Part shown: positions 1-10,680 of the stretch, one piece after another
Position numbering within the stretch: the first letter of the stretch is position 1
How the letters are laid out: each line of letters starts with the position of its first letter
Source: Inia geoffrensis
Taxonomy: Eukaryota; Chordata; Mammalia; Artiodactyla; Iniidae
NCBI GenBank assembly: GCA_036417435.1
Contig: CM070908.1
Location: 50,563,090-50,627,089, forward strand
DNA length: 64,000 nt
Reading direction: 5' to 3'
Translations under genes and position numbers: made by a program
The notes under the pieces: generated by a model
Told to the model about the DNA's origin: nothing
Databases searched by the model: none
What the model saw: only the letters and a program-made list of their open reading frames with translations

Positions 1-270
1 TGGAAGAGACAGCTGATTGCCCCCATTCTTCCTTACTAATAGAACTCCAATTCTCTTTGGAGGTGACAGTATGCTCAGCCACAAAGGCACTCTTACCAGC
101 CTCCCTTAACCAATGAGATGCAAGCAGAAGTCACTAGAAGGTGTTTTCTAAGAAGGTCTTTAAAGGAGAATGACTTAGCTGGTGAGTACCCTCTCCCATC
201 CTTCCTGCCTGCGATACAGACATAACTGCTGGTGCCCTGGCAGCTATCTTGAGAGCTTATGAAAAAAAAG
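1..270 (+). mobile_element. Old LTR-like mammalian repeat, left part
   Basis: Diverged dispersed repeat with a purine-rich body and a sequence resembling 'gccaatgagatgcaagcagaag'-type LTR repeats. It seems to continue after the L1 insertion at about 830-1010, where a 'gtttaagccact' motif typical of MaLR/ERVL-like LTR ends is seen. The family name is not certain and the copy is cut by the window edge. Confidence 0.35.
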
Positions 271-274
271 ATCA

Positions 275-670
275 CACTATACTACTCAGCCATGAAAAAG
301 AACGAAACAATGCCATTTGCAGCAACACAGATGGACCTAGAGATTATCATACTAAGTGAACTAAGTCAGAAAGAGAAAGACAAATATCATGTGATATCAC
401 TTATATGTTGAATGTAAAAAATGATACAAACGAACTTATTTACAAAACAGAAACAGACATAGAAAACAAACGTATGGTTTCCAAAGGAGAAAGGGGGGAG
501 AGGGATAAATTAGGAGTTAAGGATTAACAGATGCAAGCTACTGTATATAAAATAGATAAACCACAAGGGCCTGCTGTATAGCACAGGGAACTATGTTCAA
601 TATCTTGTAATAAACTATAATGGAAAAGAATCTGGAAAAGCATATATACATGCATAAATATATATATATG

Positions 671-710
<40 letters not shown>

Positions 711-790
711 AAACTGACTCACTTTGCTGTGCATCAGAAACTAACACAATGTTGTAAATCAACTATACTTCAATTTTTTTAAATTTAAAT
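275..790 (+). mobile_element. L1 LINE, 5'-truncated 3' end
   Basis: Contains the end of ORF2 (tact-actcagccatgaaaaagaacg; Tyr-Ser-Ala-Ile/Met-Lys reading) followed by a 3' UTR with 'tatagcacagggaactatgttcaatatcttg' character and the terminal block ending in 'aaatcaactatacttcaa'. The same 3' UTR recurs at 25.9, 29.3, 48.6 and 51.2 kb. A TA dinucleotide run lies inside the 3' UTR. No clear TSD. Non-functional. Confidence 0.8.
657..712. repeat. (TA)n microsatellite inside L1 3' UTR
   Basis: Alternating TA/CATA run of about 55 bp, interrupted, embedded in the L1 tail. Likely length-variable. Confidence 0.85.
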
Positions 791-829
791 TATTAATAAA
801 TAAATAACATGCAAAAAAAGGGGACCAAA

Positions 830-1010
830 CCATAAAAATAGACAGAGGATTTCTAGACGCCTGAGTCTCTGTTCATGGAGCTACCACATCAGCCCTCAAT
901 TGCCCACCTCAGGACTTCTCTTTAGGTGAGAAAACAAAATCTTGAATAGTTGTTTAAGCCACTACCTTCCAGGTCTCTATTAGTCATGGTCAAAATCAAT
1001 TCTTCTCTGA
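830..1010 (+). mobile_element. Old LTR-like repeat, right part
   Basis: Probable continuation of the repeat at 1-270 after the L1 insertion, with the end motif 'gttgtttaagccactacc'. Inferred from the shared architecture of this repeat class; not proven. Confidence 0.3.
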
Positions 1011-1399
1011 TATAAGCCCTCTCTAACACTCACTTCCCTACCACACTTAGAGGACTCACTCTCACCCAGTCTTCTTGCTTAAGAAAAATCAGAGAACCAT
1101 GCTGGCTGGCGTTACTCTGCCCTATGCCCTGATATGTGCATGTTGAGGATTCCTCATCCCTGTCTGCCAGCCTAGCATGGTCAGGTCTGTGGCTATTGGT
1201 TCCAGACCAGGGTGAGAAATTTATTACCCAGTAACTACCTGGACATTGACTCCAGACTCCTGGCCTGTACTGACTTCTCATCTTCTCCTGGCCTCCAAAA
1301 AAAAGTGAAACTGGGGTCAAGAGAGCCCAATAGTTAGCATCCATCATTATTCCCTTGCTCTTAGACTTTTTTTCTTTTCTTTTTTTTTTTACAATTTAC

Positions 1400-1605
1400 A
1401 AATCACATTTGTGAGCAGTGTTTCTTCTGATTGTCACAACAACTTAGACCAATGAACAGGGACAGTATTGTTTTGTGTCCCCGTTTTAGAGCTCAGGAAA
1501 CAGGGGGTTGGAGAGTCTAAGTCATTTTCCCAAGGCACACTGCTGGCATGCAAACTCGGCCCTTTGGCACCAAAGTCCACACTCTTTTCAATATTCCAAG
1601 GGTCC
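1400..1605 (-). mobile_element. MIR/L2-type ancient repeat
   Basis: Reads in reverse as the conserved mammalian core (gagctcaggaaac ... cccaaggcacac ... ) seen in MIR elements, followed by a degraded end. The open readings here on both strands are shadows of it. Confidence 0.5.
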
Positions 1606-2344
1606 CAAACCACTTCTTCGATTCTAATGTCCCGGCTCAGTTCAGGCAATCTCTTTGGAAACAAATTAGACTGGCCACCAACTGCCTGTCTCTGTCCAGT
1701 ATCTGATTACTCATCATCACCAAAGGGCTGATCTACTCACCGGAATCAACAGAATGTCTACGTGGTGTACAGAAAACCAGTTAAATAAACACCATCTGTG
1801 TCCATTGCACAGTTACTCTCTATAATAGGCAATGATGACATGAACAAACACTGATAATTCTGTAAACATCTAACAGATGAATCACTTCCATGAGAACAAT
1901 GGCAGTTGCTTCACTGCTGCTCTGAGCATGGTGGAAGACAGTGACAAGTGAGTCTGAGAAGATGCTGGCACTCAAAGAAGAGAAGATACAAGGAGAAACC
2001 AGCACCTCCCAATTAGTCAAGAGAGGCTTCTTGGGGAAGACAGAGTGTCAGACGATCTTTAATTCAGGAAGGAAACAAGTTCAGGAAGACAAGTGCCAGT
2101 TCAAACAGAGGCAGAAATGGGAGAATAATAATAAGAGCACGATCTTTGCACAGAACTAGACAGAGTTCTTCAATATGGAAAACAGAAACTGGCTCTAGCA
2201 AGGGCATTTGCTGAAAAGATCCTGGGTAACTTGCTTAATCGCCAAGAATTCTGGAGGCCCAGGCTCTGAAAATGGACAGGAACAAAGAGATGCTAGGCAG
2301 CCAGGACCACTCAAAATCCCAGCACACAGTCTGGCAGTGGAAAC
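1606..2344. other. No gene seen
   Basis: Single-copy-looking sequence. Short open readings on both strands have no recognisable domains, splice context or base composition bias. Nothing else supported. Confidence 0.5.
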
Positions 2345-2705
2345 AAGTATCCCTTAGCTGTTTCTACAATAATGCTGTCTAACCAACAGCCGCAAACACT
2401 CTGTGAAAGAGGACAATAAGTGTTTGTTGCTCACATGTCTGGGACACTCAGAGCCTGGGAGGCACCTCTGGAATCTTGACTGGAGCACTCGTGAGACTCC
2501 AGCTTGGCTGCTATTAGCTCTCCTGGGCTCGTGTCGCCTGGGGTGACTGGGATGACTCAGCTCTGCCCACATGTCCAGACCAGGTGTATTCTCATGGCAA
2601 TGGCAAAGGAGCAGAGGAATTGCAAAGGCACGCAATTATCTCTTGAGGCTCAGAACTGGCAACACCATCACTTTATTGGCCAAAGCAAGTCACAATACAA
2701 GCTTG
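2345..2705. mobile_element. Ancient dispersed repeat, family not named
   Basis: Carries the block 'attggccaaagcaagtcac' near its end. Related blocks recur near 25130-25185 (ggccaaaacaaatcatgtgg) and 30300-30320 (attggtcaaagcaggtcac). The three copies suggest one old mammalian repeat family. I cannot assign the family with confidence. Confidence 0.35.
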
Positions 2706-3165
2706 ACTAGGGAAACAGAGAGCCTCTTTGGTGAGGGAACTGCAAAACCACACAACAAGGGACATGATACAGGGGGTGACAAGTTGGGACCACTGATGCG
2801 ATCATTCTGCTACTCATAGGGAACCGTCATTAACACGCCTGACATTTCTGCCCTAAAGCTGTGCAAGGCCTCCATCACTGCCACCACCACCTGGTGGATT
2901 CTCCGTGCTTCTTTGCATCCCAGGTTCAGATTCAGGGTCCAGGCAGGTACATCAGGAGAGCCGGGACTAGATGGTGGGGTTGGACACTAAAGGCATGGAA
3001 ACACAGAAAAGCAAGGATCTCAGGTTTTTTCACTTCCTCGGGAGGAGATGGGTTCTGCCTTTCATCAAGACCTATGAGGTGGGGAATATGCCAAAGGTAA
3101 GAAAGAATTTCAGATGCTGGATAGCCAAAAATCTGACGGTTGTTCCTTAAAGCCACTCAATATCT
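2706..3165. other. No gene seen
   Basis: No repeat or coding signal I can support; small ORFs only. Confidence 0.45.
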
Positions 3166-3169
3166 ACTG

Positions 3170-3620
3170 GGGTATATTACAAAATGTCCCCAATTCTTCC
3201 CCCCCTCTTGTATCCACGCCTCTCATCATATAGCCTGCTGTGGCCTCCCTTCATTGGCAGGGTGGTCCCTCTCACCCTTTGAGGCTCGACTCAATCATTC
3301 TTGTGCTCACGTCGGCCTCTGGGGTGTTAGCAGATGCATCACAAGCAGAGACTTGCAGTGGGCTTGCTCATTAGGGCTTATTCTCTTGAACCTCTGCCCA
3401 GGCTACCCTGACAGAGAATGAGGAGCATGTGGTTTGTCTCAGCCTAGATCAGCCAGCCAACAGATAGACGAGCCACAGACATATGAGCAAGCCCAGCCCA
3501 GATCTGCAGAACCATCTAGCCAACCCCCAGCAGAATCAAACACATGAGCAATAAACACTTACTATTATGTGCCCCTGAGGTTTTGTGGTCATCTGTTACC
3601 AAGCATCCCTGGGACAACAG
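3170..3620 (+). mobile_element. Old LTR-like repeat
   Basis: Diverged element with 'gggtgttagcagatgcatcacaagcagag', a polyadenylation-like 'gcaataaacacttactatta' and an end 'acaacagataactgataca'. The layout (tail with AATAAA-like signal, then a short end) fits an LTR of the ERVL/MaLR type, but the exact family is uncertain. Confidence 0.4.
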
Positions 3621-3639
3621 ATAACTGATACAGCCTGCC

Positions 3640-3795
3640 AGCAGGTTGCATATAAATAAGCTCATTTCATTCTCAACCGACAAGGCAGATATGAGAATTT
3701 TCATTTGCACGGAGAGATGAGGTAAGCTGTCTAGGGTTGCTCGGGCTGGATTTGATAGTAGTTTTCTAACCGCAGAAGCCACTCTCTGGATAACC
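3640..3795 (-). mobile_element. MIR SINE, antisense
   Basis: The segment with 'caaggcagatatgagaattttcatttg' followed by 'gagatgaggtaagctg' is a diverged reverse MIR core. It explains the minus-strand open reading at 3516-3809. Confidence 0.5.
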
Positions 3796-4309
3796 TGACC
3801 CTGGAACATAATTAGAAAGAAGTGGGTTCATGACCCTGACCTGAACTTCTGGGACAGAGCTTTTCCTCACCTAGCCTGGGCCAAAAGTGACTCTGAAATG
3901 AGCCAGGAAGACTTGGACAAAAACCAAGAAGCTCTTCCAAGGCTAATCCCATTGGAGTGAACTCTGGGAACAATGCAAGGTCATTCCCTGTCCTGGGAAG
4001 TTCTTGAAATCAGGGGAACCACCAACAAGGACATGGAAATACTTTATGGTTTCTCCTTGCAATAGGCTTGGCTATGACAGGATTTGGTCTGTCCCCTGTT
4101 CTTGAAGGACTAAGGGTTTTATACATACAGATAACTCCATATAACCTAAGCTAGTACCATAGATACAGTGTGATGTGACAAGGATAATCAGGATGCCCAG
4201 CACATAGTAGGCACCTCCCTTTCCCTCTCACACAGATTTATGGGTTCATACCACCAAGCTTTTTTATTTGTGAAAATCACAGCTCTTTGGGCCTGACAAA
4301 CCCAAAGTT
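3796..4309. other. No gene seen
   Basis: Contains only a short 'cccagcacatagtaggcacc' segment (about 4195-4216) typical of MIR/L2 3' regions. Otherwise no support for any feature. Confidence 0.4.
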
Positions 4310-4430
4310 ATGTGTTGGTTCAACATATATACTGTAGGCCTACTATGCACTAGCTGGCAAGAATACCTAGAGGTGACCTGGAGAACTTAGACTCTAGTGA
4401 GAAACAAAAATTCTCACAACCAGACTTAAT
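4310..4430 (+). mobile_element. L2 LINE fragment
   Basis: 'tactatgcactagctggcaag ... gagaacttagactctagtgag' follows the common L2 3' pattern (tactatgtgccagg ... gagcttacattctagtg). Short and diverged. Confidence 0.5.
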
Positions 4431-4990
4431 TACTAATTGAAGGTAATGTTAACATCATGCCAAGAACCACACCTGGGGAAAGATAATGAAAATGTCAAAT
4501 TTATGTTATGTTAAAAGGTGATTTTATTCATTTAATCTCTATTAAAAGGTATAATGACTGATTTTCCACTTTTATAAAGAAAAAGACACCATTTTAATTT
4601 CCTGCATTGATGAATATATTATAAATTTTCTAGTTTTAATTCACAAAAGCTGAAATCTATATTAGCTTTGATACACATCTCCTTTTGCCTAAGTCCACAA
4701 AACTATAAAAATCCTACTTTACAGCTGAGAGTAAAAAACTTCATAATAACATAAAAGCTAAATTTATTCATTCATTTAAACTCTATTAAAGACATCACAA
4801 ATTATTGTTTTAGTGCCTTTGAAAATAAATAGCCTTAAAAGGTAAAGGATATTTTTCCAGGGCAACTCTTGTCTGCAGAGCCACATTCTGAGGGAAAATT
4901 GGCAGAAAGCTCAAGGAAAACACGAGAAAGCCAAATCTAGAGAAAGAGTTTCTATAATAACAAAGTGGAATTGCCAAGAAGGCCTTAACT
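4431..4990. other. AT-rich stretch without gene
   Basis: Low GC. Two similar blocks, 'attcatttaatctctattaaaag' near 4527 and 'attcatttaaactctattaaag' near 4770, suggest a degenerate internal duplication. No coding signal. Confidence 0.45.
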
Positions 4991-5001
4991 TAATTGCTTA
5001 C

Positions 5002-5173
5002 GTGCACCAACCGGCCTTCAACAGTAAGACCCAGCTGTATGATCCCTAACATCTCATGCCAGGGGTAATTCTGAAACCATTGCAAGAGCTGCCCAATTTC
5101 ATTCTTGCCCTCAAAGTCTTTTCTTGGAAGAGGGCGTTCTGTCCATCCAGGCCGTGTGCTCTCAACACAAGCC
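5002..5173 (-). CDS. Candidate internal coding exon (unproven)
   Basis: On the minus strand a 172 nt open segment is bounded by a possible acceptor (AG at 5174-5175, preceded by a branch-like tgctaat at about 5195-5201 and a partly pyrimidine-rich stretch) and a donor GTAAGC at 4996-5001. The frame enters in phase 2 and leaves in phase 0. The translation is well mixed and contains segments such as KDFEGKNEIGQLLQWFQNYP and GLTVEGRLVH. I do not recognise the protein. No neighbouring exon was identified in the window, and the polypyrimidine tract is mediocre, so this may be chance. Comparison with other mammals would settle it. Confidence 0.22.
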
Positions 5174-6320
5174 CTACCATAGAGATCCATGGATTAGCAT
5201 CCAAGGGACCAATTCTTCATCAAAATGGCCAGTGGCTGTGCAGCAGGAAGGGAGCAGGGTTCAGAGGGAATGAGGCAGGAGATGCTAAGTCTGAATTAAG
5301 GAAAAGTTCTGAGGACGAAGGATGGTGAGCACAGAGATAACTGAGCAGGTGAGGCAGGCCTGAGTGCGATTCCATCCATCGGCTGGGAACACGCCTACAG
5401 GCAGCAGGAAGGTCCTGAGTGTCTGCAAGGTGGGAGCTGAGTAACGAGGAGACCGTGTCCAGCACATCACAGGGGCTCAATAAACGTGCAATGAATGGCC
5501 CATTTGACTACCTGGGACCAACAGCTTTGGCTGTAATGATTCTGTCTATAAGGTGAAACTCCCAAAGTCAACATTATCCTTGAAAATCCATCAAATGGCC
5601 CATGAAATATAGGGCTGTTTCTTGCATCTTGATGGCTAAATTAGTTGCAGCCATATCTCCGTGCTCCAGATCGGAAACCAACGTTCTGGTACCCACCCCT
5701 CAGCTCATCACAGGCAGCTTTTCCTCCGGCAGTGGAACCCATGACTACGTCTTCAGACGAGTGCCAGATGAAGCAGCTGGTTTGTGTAACAGATCACGTT
5801 GTAAGAAACGACACATACCGTTAAGCACCAAAACCACACCCGGTGTAGCAAGAGATGTATATTACAAGAGGTATGTGGGGACTCAGGCCAAGGAGGAGAG
5901 AGCAGATTGACCTCTGTGACAGCACACTCAGTCCAGGATAGAAATTCACAGTGGTCTCAGGGGAGCACTGAGAACGCTCCTTGCCCCAGTGAGCTAAGGA
6001 CTTGATGAGGGTCAAGCAGCCATTGTGTGTGGAAACATACAACAGGTCAAGGTCAACCAGAACCAAGAAAAAAAACAGTTCTCCTACTGACAGAAAATCC
6101 GCGGAGCTGGCCAGCACTGGTGATTTCAAGGCACAGGCTTTGAAACAAGTCCCAGATTTTCTGGGAGAGTCCCAATTCAAATATTTTGTCACATGATAAT
6201 CCTGATCTGAGCCTTGAAAGATAAGTAGGACTTAAATATTCTGCCAAGCAAGACAACCAAACAAAAGACAACCAGAAACAGGGAAGGGAGCAACTAAAAA
6301 GCTCTTTTTCCTTCTTTTGC
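5174..6320. other. No gene seen; short MIR/L2 tail
   Basis: The piece 'cacatcacaggggctcaataaacgtgcaatgaatg' (about 5462-5498) looks like a MIR/L2 3' end. A plus-strand open reading at 5602-5910 contains CpG-rich sequence and acceptor/donor-like sites, but I do not recognise its product. Confidence 0.35.
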
Positions 6321-6329
6321 TCAAAGTTT

Positions 6330-6410
6330 CAGAAGACACATGCTTTGTGAACACATCCAACACAAAGTAGGTCCCAAATAAACATTTATAAACACTGAAG
6401 ATTTCTCCCT
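6330..6410 (+). mobile_element. MIR/L2 3' end fragment
   Basis: 'caacacaaagtaggtcccaaataaacatttataaac' is the common 3' end pattern (cacatagtaggtgctcaataaatatttg). Confidence 0.45.
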
Positions 6411-7286
6411 ACTCGGCTCACCACAGGCCTTAAAATTTCCATATTACACAGTCTTTCCTTGGGTTAAATCACTACGGCGGACACAGAGATGCACCACTCA
6501 GATGTCTCTCTCAAGGAGCGTGGGCTGCTGACAACCTCAGCTGTTAATGTCTTTAGAGTCTCATCCTCCACTTTCAAGCCAAAGTCGAGCTCTCACGGGT
6601 GGTCCCCAGCCAGTGACTGAGCAGGACAGGGCACTAGCCATTTACACCCAACACAGGACCCTATAAAGGACCATCTTGCTCCACAGTTCCCTGTTGAGCT
6701 GGCAGAGGCTCTATTCAACCTGCACCCTGGTCTTACAACTCCCACTGTGCAATCCTGCTTCATACTCTTTTGTTTCCCCAGGTGTGACTCCCCAGTAAAT
6801 GTTTTGCCCTCCTCAATTCATCTCAGCATCTGCTCTCCTGAGAACCAAACCTGTAATTGGCAGTATCCTCAAAGGTTCTCCACAGAAAGACCAATCTCTC
6901 AGGACAGTAAGCCCTGCCCAGCCTTGCACACCTTAGATGGGAGTGGAATGCTGCACAGGTACATTTTAATGGACGGAAAGAATATATAGGAGAAGCCTGG
7001 GATGTTTCCATGGTGTTATGTTGCCTTAGTGGCCAAGAAAGTGTGGGGCAGTTGACAAAGCTTACAAGATGCTGTCATTGTATTAATCTTCAGGGCAATC
7101 TCTTTAGGGGTCCTGAGTAACTCCCACCCTGCCAAACAAATACCACTTTGGACCAAGGCTTTCTTTAGTCACCAAACTTTCCCTTAAAGTAGTTGAAATT
7201 TGCTGAATATTGCATCTTGACAGTAATGTAACACTTCACATTTAGGGACTAATTCTACATTTAAAATGTAGGAATATGGCTGGATT
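6411..7286. other. No gene seen; LTR-like end near 6780
   Basis: The stretch 'caggtgtgactccccagtaaatgttttgccctcc' followed by 'ctgctctcctgagaacc' resembles the R/U5 end of an old mammalian LTR. A similar end occurs at 10600-10660 and near 47000-47080. The remainder is unassigned. Confidence 0.3.
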
Positions 7287-7295
7287 TTAGCTAGG

Positions 7296-7302
<7 letters not shown>

Positions 7303-7331
<29 letters not shown>

Positions 7332-7518
7332 AGACGGGCCTCTCACTGTTGTGGCCTCTCCCGTTGAGGAGCACAGGCTCCAGACACGCAGGCCCAGCGG
7401 CCATGGCTCACAGGCCCAGCCGCTCTGCGGCATGTGGGATCCTCCCAGACCGGGGCACGAACCCGTGTCCCCTGCATCGGCAGGCGGACTCTCAACCACT
7501 GCGCCACCAGGGAAGCCC
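7303..7518 (-). mobile_element. CHR-2 SINE
   Basis: Reverse orientation: poly-T, then the CHR-2 body ending in 'ccaccagggaagccc'. Flanked by a perfect 16 bp TSD, ttagctaggcattttt, at 7287-7302 and 7520-7535. The tRNA-derived head has A-box (tggcgcagtgg) and B-box-like sequence when read on the minus strand. The open readings across it on both strands are SINE shadows. Confidence 0.95.
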
Positions 7519-7535
7519 ATTAGCTAGGCATTTTT

Positions 7536-8289
7536 AAAGGATCAGTGGCTTACACGCGTCCGGGGTGTTTGGGTCCTGAACGCTCAGCCATCCTTGATAA
7601 GAGTGGGACCTACACCCACCTGATCCCAGAGATAGCAAGGACCAGCCAGCCGTCTCTCGGGGCAGCCAGAGCAGTAGGACACATAAGGCTGCCCCTGCAC
7701 CTGCTGAGACCCACAGAGGAAAGCCTGTTTCCCCCTCTTAGCAAAGGCAGGACCCCAGCTGTGGAAGAGCCCCAGGCCGTGAACCTGTGAGCCCCACCCC
7801 ACAGCAGCAGAGCAGGCCTGTGGAGAAACCGGAACTTTGCACCCCCTTTTTGGGCTGAGGTCTCCCTTTATCTTCCCCTCATCGTGTCTCAGAACCCCAG
7901 AAGGCAGCCTTAATGCTTGCTTGTGTTTTCCCCGTGTTCCAAGAATCTGCATGAAAATCCATTCATTTAGGAGTGAAAACCCACTTAACTTGTCCTTGGA
8001 ACTAAGGACTTAATCTCTAATCAGTGCAATACAAGGGCCACAAAGAAATGTTATGCACTAAAAAGCATGGACATTGCCTTGCAAGTTGGAAGACGGAGAA
8101 GGAAAGAAGTGTCTGTGCCCCCAGCAGAACTCGCCTGTCCCTGTCACCCATTCAAGTTTTCTCACGATCAACTCATGACCTAACCAGCTACTCAATATGT
8201 GTGTTTTCTTACTTCATGTCTCCTTCTGCCTCACGGCTTCTTCTTACTCATTGGGTCTTGATATTTTCTGCTTTCTGTTCTTTTGTGTC
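7536..8289. other. No gene seen
   Basis: Moderately GC-rich sequence with a 122-codon open reading on the minus strand (7584-7952). It has no recognisable domain and no supporting splice or start context. Confidence 0.4.
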
Positions 8290-9572
8290 TTTTCTTTTTT
8301 TCTTATACATCTTTATTGGAGCATAATTGCTTCACCATGCTGTGTTAGTTTGTGTTGTACAACAAAGTAGATCAGCCATATGCATACATATGTCTCCATA
8401 TCCCCTCCCACCCTCCCTATCCCACCCCTCTAGGTCATCGCAAAACAGATCTCCCTGTGCTATGCGGCTGCTTCCCACTAGCTATCTACCTTACGTTTGG
8501 TAGTGTATACATGTATACACTTTGCCCCAGCTTCCCAAGTCCATTCTCTATGTCTGCATCTTTATTCCTGTCCTTCCACTAGTTTCATCAGTACCATTTT
8601 TTTTTTTTTGCGGTACGCGGGCCCCTCACGGCTGTGGCCTCTCCCGTTGCAGAGCACAGGCTCTGGACGCGCAGGCTCAGCAGCCATGGCTCACGGGCCC
8701 AGCCGCTCCACGGCATGTGGGATCTTCCCGGACCCGGGCACGCACCCGTGTTCCCCGCATCGGCAGGCGGACTCTCAACCACTGCACCACCAGGGAAGTC
8801 CAGTACCATTTTTTTTTTAATTCCATATATATGCATTAGCATACGGTATTTGTTTTTCTCTTTCTGACTTAATTCACTCTGTACGACAGACTCTAGATCC
8901 ATCCACCTCACTACAAATAACTGGCTGAGTAATATTCCATTGTATATATATGTGCCACATCTTCTTTATCCATTCTTCTGTCGATGGGCATTTAGGTTGC
9001 TTCCATGTCCTGGCTATTGTAAATAGTGCTGCAGTGAACATTGTGGTACATGACTCTTTTTGAATTATGGTTTTCTCAGGGTATACGCCCAGTAGTGGGA
9101 TTGCTGGGTCATATGGTAGTTCTATTTTTAGTATTTTAAGGAACCTCCATACTGTTCTCCATAGTGGCTGTATCAATTTACATTCCCACCAACAGTGCAA
9201 GAGGGTTCCCTTTTCACCGCACCCTCTTCAACATTTATTGTTTCTAGATCTTTTGATAATGGTCATTCTGACTGATGTGAGGTGATACCTCATTGTAGTT
9301 TTGATTTGCATTTCTCTTATAATTAGTGATGTTGAGCATCTTTTCACGTGTTTGTTGGCCATCTGTATATCTTCTTTGGAGAAATGTCTATTTAGGTCTT
9401 CTGCCCATTTTTTAATTGGGTTGTTTGTTTTTCTGTTTGTTGAGCTCCATGAGCTGTTTGTATATTTTGGAGATTAATCCTTTGTCCATTGTTTCATTTG
9501 CAAATATTTTCTCCCATTCTGAGGGTTGTCTTTTCATCTTGTTTATGGTTTCCTTTGCTGTGCAAAGGAATT
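8290..9572 (-). mobile_element. L1 LINE 3' end, antisense, 5'-truncated
   Basis: Reads in reverse as the L1 3' UTR ('...ctccaataaagatg') and the C-terminal part of ORF2. The minus-strand open segment 8874-9200 carries the Cys/His-rich end (HCWWECKL) and the MWHIY region. It stops at about 9572, where the expected L1 sequence after 'ttgctgtgcaaa' is lost. It is split by a CHR-2 SINE at 8601-8800. Dead relic. Confidence 0.85.
8601..8800 (-). mobile_element. CHR-2 SINE inside an L1 3' UTR
   Basis: Reverse orientation. TSD cagtaccatttt at 8589-8600 and 8801-8812, continuing into the poly-T. It must be younger than the L1 it interrupts. Confidence 0.94.
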
Positions 9573-9599
9573 TTCAATTCCTCCTCCTGTTTCTCTCCA

Positions 9600-10072
9600 T
9601 ATATGTCCTTGCAGGTGCTATCAAGGCCCCTTCTGCCTGCCCCTAAGGCCACCGCAGCTGTGGTAGAGTTTCCAGTAGGCTGAGCTGCCCAGTTCAAGCA
9701 CCTTTTGACTTCACAGAGGTCCCATGGGTGCTTGCTCAGCTGCGGCAGGTACAACCCAGAGAGCAAAGGAGTTAATGCCCTAAAATTAATAGCCCTCAAC
9801 TGATGGAGTTATTATGGCTCACTGTGATGGGGGGTATTATTTATTGTGATGGGCACTCCATGAATGAGTGAGTAAGTGTCATGCTTCCATGTCCTTCAGG
9901 GGGACAAATCTATATGAGTCCCACGTGGTTTCTCAAAGGGTCCCCAGTATGGTGAGCTCCAGTCGCCTGCAGTGGTAACCACTCATCCACTCTACTAGTT
10001 TTTGACTCCATTTTTGACTCCATTTTCCCATCATAGTCTCTATTTGTGATTCCTAGAATCACCACCAATATG
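9600..10072 (+). mobile_element. Old LTR-like repeat, left part
   Basis: Diverged sequence with 'gagttaatgccctaaaattaatagccctcaa', 'ccctaa' blocks and 'ttgactccattttccc'. It appears to resume at 10600 ('cctcccgaataaacttcctacacccac') after an inserted repeat, which would place an AATAAA signal in its end. Family not assigned. Confidence 0.35.
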
Positions 10073-10598
10073 AGTCAGGGTTCTCCAGAGAGAAAGAACC
10101 AATAGGATTGATAGATGGATGGATAGATAGACAGGTAGATAGATAGCTGATAGATAGATAGATAGAGGATTTATTATAGGGATTGGTTCACTCAGCTATG
10201 GAGGCCAGGAAGTCCCACAGTCTGCCACCTGTAAGCTGGGGGGTCAAGAAGCCAGTGGTGTAATTCAATCAGATTACAAAGCCTGAGAAGCAGGAGTCCA
10301 GAAGTGTAAGTCTCAGAGTCCAAAGGCCTGAGAACTAGGAGCTCTGATGTCTAAGCGCAGGAAACAATGGGCATCCTAGCTCAAGAAGAGAGAGAATTTG
10401 CTCTTCCCTTGCCTTGTTTTTCCATTCAGGCCATTGGACGATGCCCACCCACACTGGGTACTGAGTCAACTGAATCAAGTGCTGATTTGATCAGGGTGTT
10501 TGATCCAGAGACACCCTCACTGACATGCTCAGAAATCATGTTTTACCAGCTGGGCATCCCTTAGGCCAGTCAAGTTGACACATAAAATTAACCATTGC
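10073..10598 (+). mobile_element. Old dispersed repeat with GATA tract
   Basis: Starts 'agtcagggttctccagagag' and ends 'ttgacacataaaattaaccattg', both ends being frequent in mammalian genomes as one repeat unit. Contains a (GATA)n/(GATG)n tract near its 5' end. I recognise the repeat but not its family name with confidence. Confidence 0.5.
10106..10176. repeat. (GATA)n/(GATG)n microsatellite
   Basis: Interrupted tetranucleotide array (gatagatggatggatagatag ... gatagatagatagatag). Likely polymorphic. Confidence 0.9.
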
Positions 10599-10599
10599 A

Positions 10600-10680
10600 C
10601 CTCCCGAATAAACTTCCTACACCCACGTTATTCTCTCAGAGTCTGCTCCTGGGAGAACCTACACTAAAAAAGGCTCAGTG
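10600..10680 (+). mobile_element. Old LTR-like repeat, right part
   Basis: 'cctcccgaataaacttcctac ... gagtctgctcctgggagaacc' has the layout of an LTR R/U5 end and probably belongs to the element at 9600-10072. Confidence 0.35.

Noticed and set aside
5602..5910. Plus-strand reading with CpG-rich centre and a ctcatcacag acceptor-like site
   Set aside because: Could be an exon (donor-like gtaaga near 5810), but I do not recognise the product and found no second exon. Weaker than the 5002-5173 candidate.
5821..6192. 123-codon minus-strand open reading
   Set aside because: No recognisable domain or splice context; a plus-strand reading overlaps it. Considered chance.
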